A stretch of DNA of 64,000 nucleotides from positions 62,001-126,000 of the forward strand of contig NZ_JACJIM010000007.1 in NCBI RefSeq assembly GCF_014138435.1, written 5' to 3'. The position numbers were made by a program, and so were the translations under genes. Every line of letters begins with the position of its first letter. The first letter of the stretch is position 1. The notes beneath the pieces are model-generated. The model saw only the letters and a program-made list of their open reading frames with translations. It did no database searches and was not told the origin of the DNA. Below, piece after piece: positions 63,674-64,000 of this stretch. Source of the DNA: Methylobacterium fujisawaense. GTDB taxonomy: Bacteria; Pseudomonadota; Alphaproteobacteria; Rhizobiales; Beijerinckiaceae.

Positions 63674-64000
63674 ATGCCGCCCAGCCAGGCCCCCAATACC
63701 GACGTCGATCTCGACGCCATCGCGCCGGACGCGCTCGACCGCCTGGACCAGGGCGTGATCGGGCTCGATTCGGCTGGCACCGTCGTGGCCTTCAGCGAGG
63801 GCGCGAGCGCCATCTCGGGCCTTTCGCGCGAGGCCGTGCTGGGGCGGGACTATTTCCGCGACGTGATGCCGGGCACCAACGTGCCGAATTTCCGGGGCCG
63901 GTTTCTGGCAGGGGCCCGCCGCGGGACGCTGGACGAGACCTTCGACTACGTCTTCGGCCGGCTGCCGCAGCCTCTGCGGGCCCGGATCCATATGCGCCAT
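63674..64000 (+). CDS. photoactive yellow protein-like PAS protein, 3' end outside window
   Basis: An open frame of 109 codons running off the right edge. From residue 22 it aligns without gaps with Halorhodospira PYP: LDRLDQGVIGLDSAGTVV, LSREAVLGRDYFRDVMPGT, FDYVFGRLPQ, then RIHMRH. The PYP chromophore cysteine (C69) corresponds to G67, and pocket residues Y42, E46, T50 and R52 correspond to F40, A44, S48 and L50, so it cannot bind p-coumaric acid in the known way. It is a PAS sensor of unknown ligand. Its start lies 84 bp after the disulfide oxidoreductase gene on the same strand. Confidence 0.85.
   Translation, partial: MPPSQAPNTDVDLDAIAPDALDRLDQGVIGLDSAGTVVAFSEGASAISGLSREAVLGRDYFRDVMPGTNVPNFRGRFLAGARRGTLDETFDYVFGRLPQPLRARIHMRH

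Overview
The window is a gene-dense, roughly 70% GC stretch of a bacterial chromosome. The best guess is an alphaproteobacterium of the order Hyphomicrobiales, most likely Methylobacterium or Methylorubrum. That rests on remembered family resemblance, not on a search. The grounds are the proteins themselves (DUF3126 beside serine acetyltransferase, GCG_CRPN secreted proteins, an XRE/shikimate-kinase-like regulator, class II photolyase), GGAAC-N16/17-CGTT-type stress promoters, an alpha-r8 (MmgR)-like small RNA and characteristic high-GC intergenic inverted repeats. No rRNA, tRNA, CRISPR array, prophage or intact insertion sequence was seen.

Layout. 1-10.3 kb: the tail of an ABC substrate-binding protein, then a valine/branched-chain catabolic cluster. 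A LysR regulator and an iron-type alcohol dehydrogenase run leftward. mmsA, an isobutyryl-CoA-dehydrogenase-like enzyme, 3-hydroxyisobutyryl-CoA hydrolase, mmsB, a crotonase and an acyl-CoA synthetase run rightward, several with 4-bp overlaps. 10.3-19 kb: two tandem-like BTLCP cysteine peptidases, small proteins, DUF3126-cysE, the HTH/shikimate-kinase-like regulator, a lytic transglycosylase with a repeated proline-rich tail, HAD phosphatase-gluconokinase, DUF3072 and a lone Flp pilin. 19-32 kb: accessory genes, namely a Wza-type export lipoprotein, two orphan periplasmic binding proteins, a tyrosine phosphatase, a PAP2 phosphatase, an NHL propeller, a small RNA, photolyase, a GCG_CRPN protein, a ClC antiporter, DUF1328, an SDR and a PepSY protein, plus a transposase scrap.

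32.5-43.8 kb: a CDF cation exporter, HIT, PilZ, glutamine-dependent NAD synthetase, then ftsK-lolA with plsC (opposite strand) and xth. 43.8-54 kb: two SDRs, several small secreted proteins, ssb, an MDR-type reductase, DUF4174, an MsrQ-like membrane cytochrome and an aldo/keto reductase. 54-62 kb: the classic rimP-nusA-ylxR-infB-rbfA-truB cluster, preceded by a strong promoter and a leader that ends in a textbook intrinsic terminator. 62.2-64 kb: a lipoamide-dehydrogenase-like flavoprotein and the start of a photoactive-yellow-protein-like PAS protein that runs off the window.

Most of the window is housekeeping or ordinary metabolism, and I do not see a new multigene defence or biosynthetic system. 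The observations most worth following are: the PYP homologue in which every chromophore-pocket residue, including the chromophore cysteine, is replaced; the rimP-nusA attenuator-like leader; the alpha-r8-like sRNA; an FtsK motor with no membrane segments but five tryptophans spaced exactly six residues apart; and two candidate general-stress promoters in front of small DUF genes.
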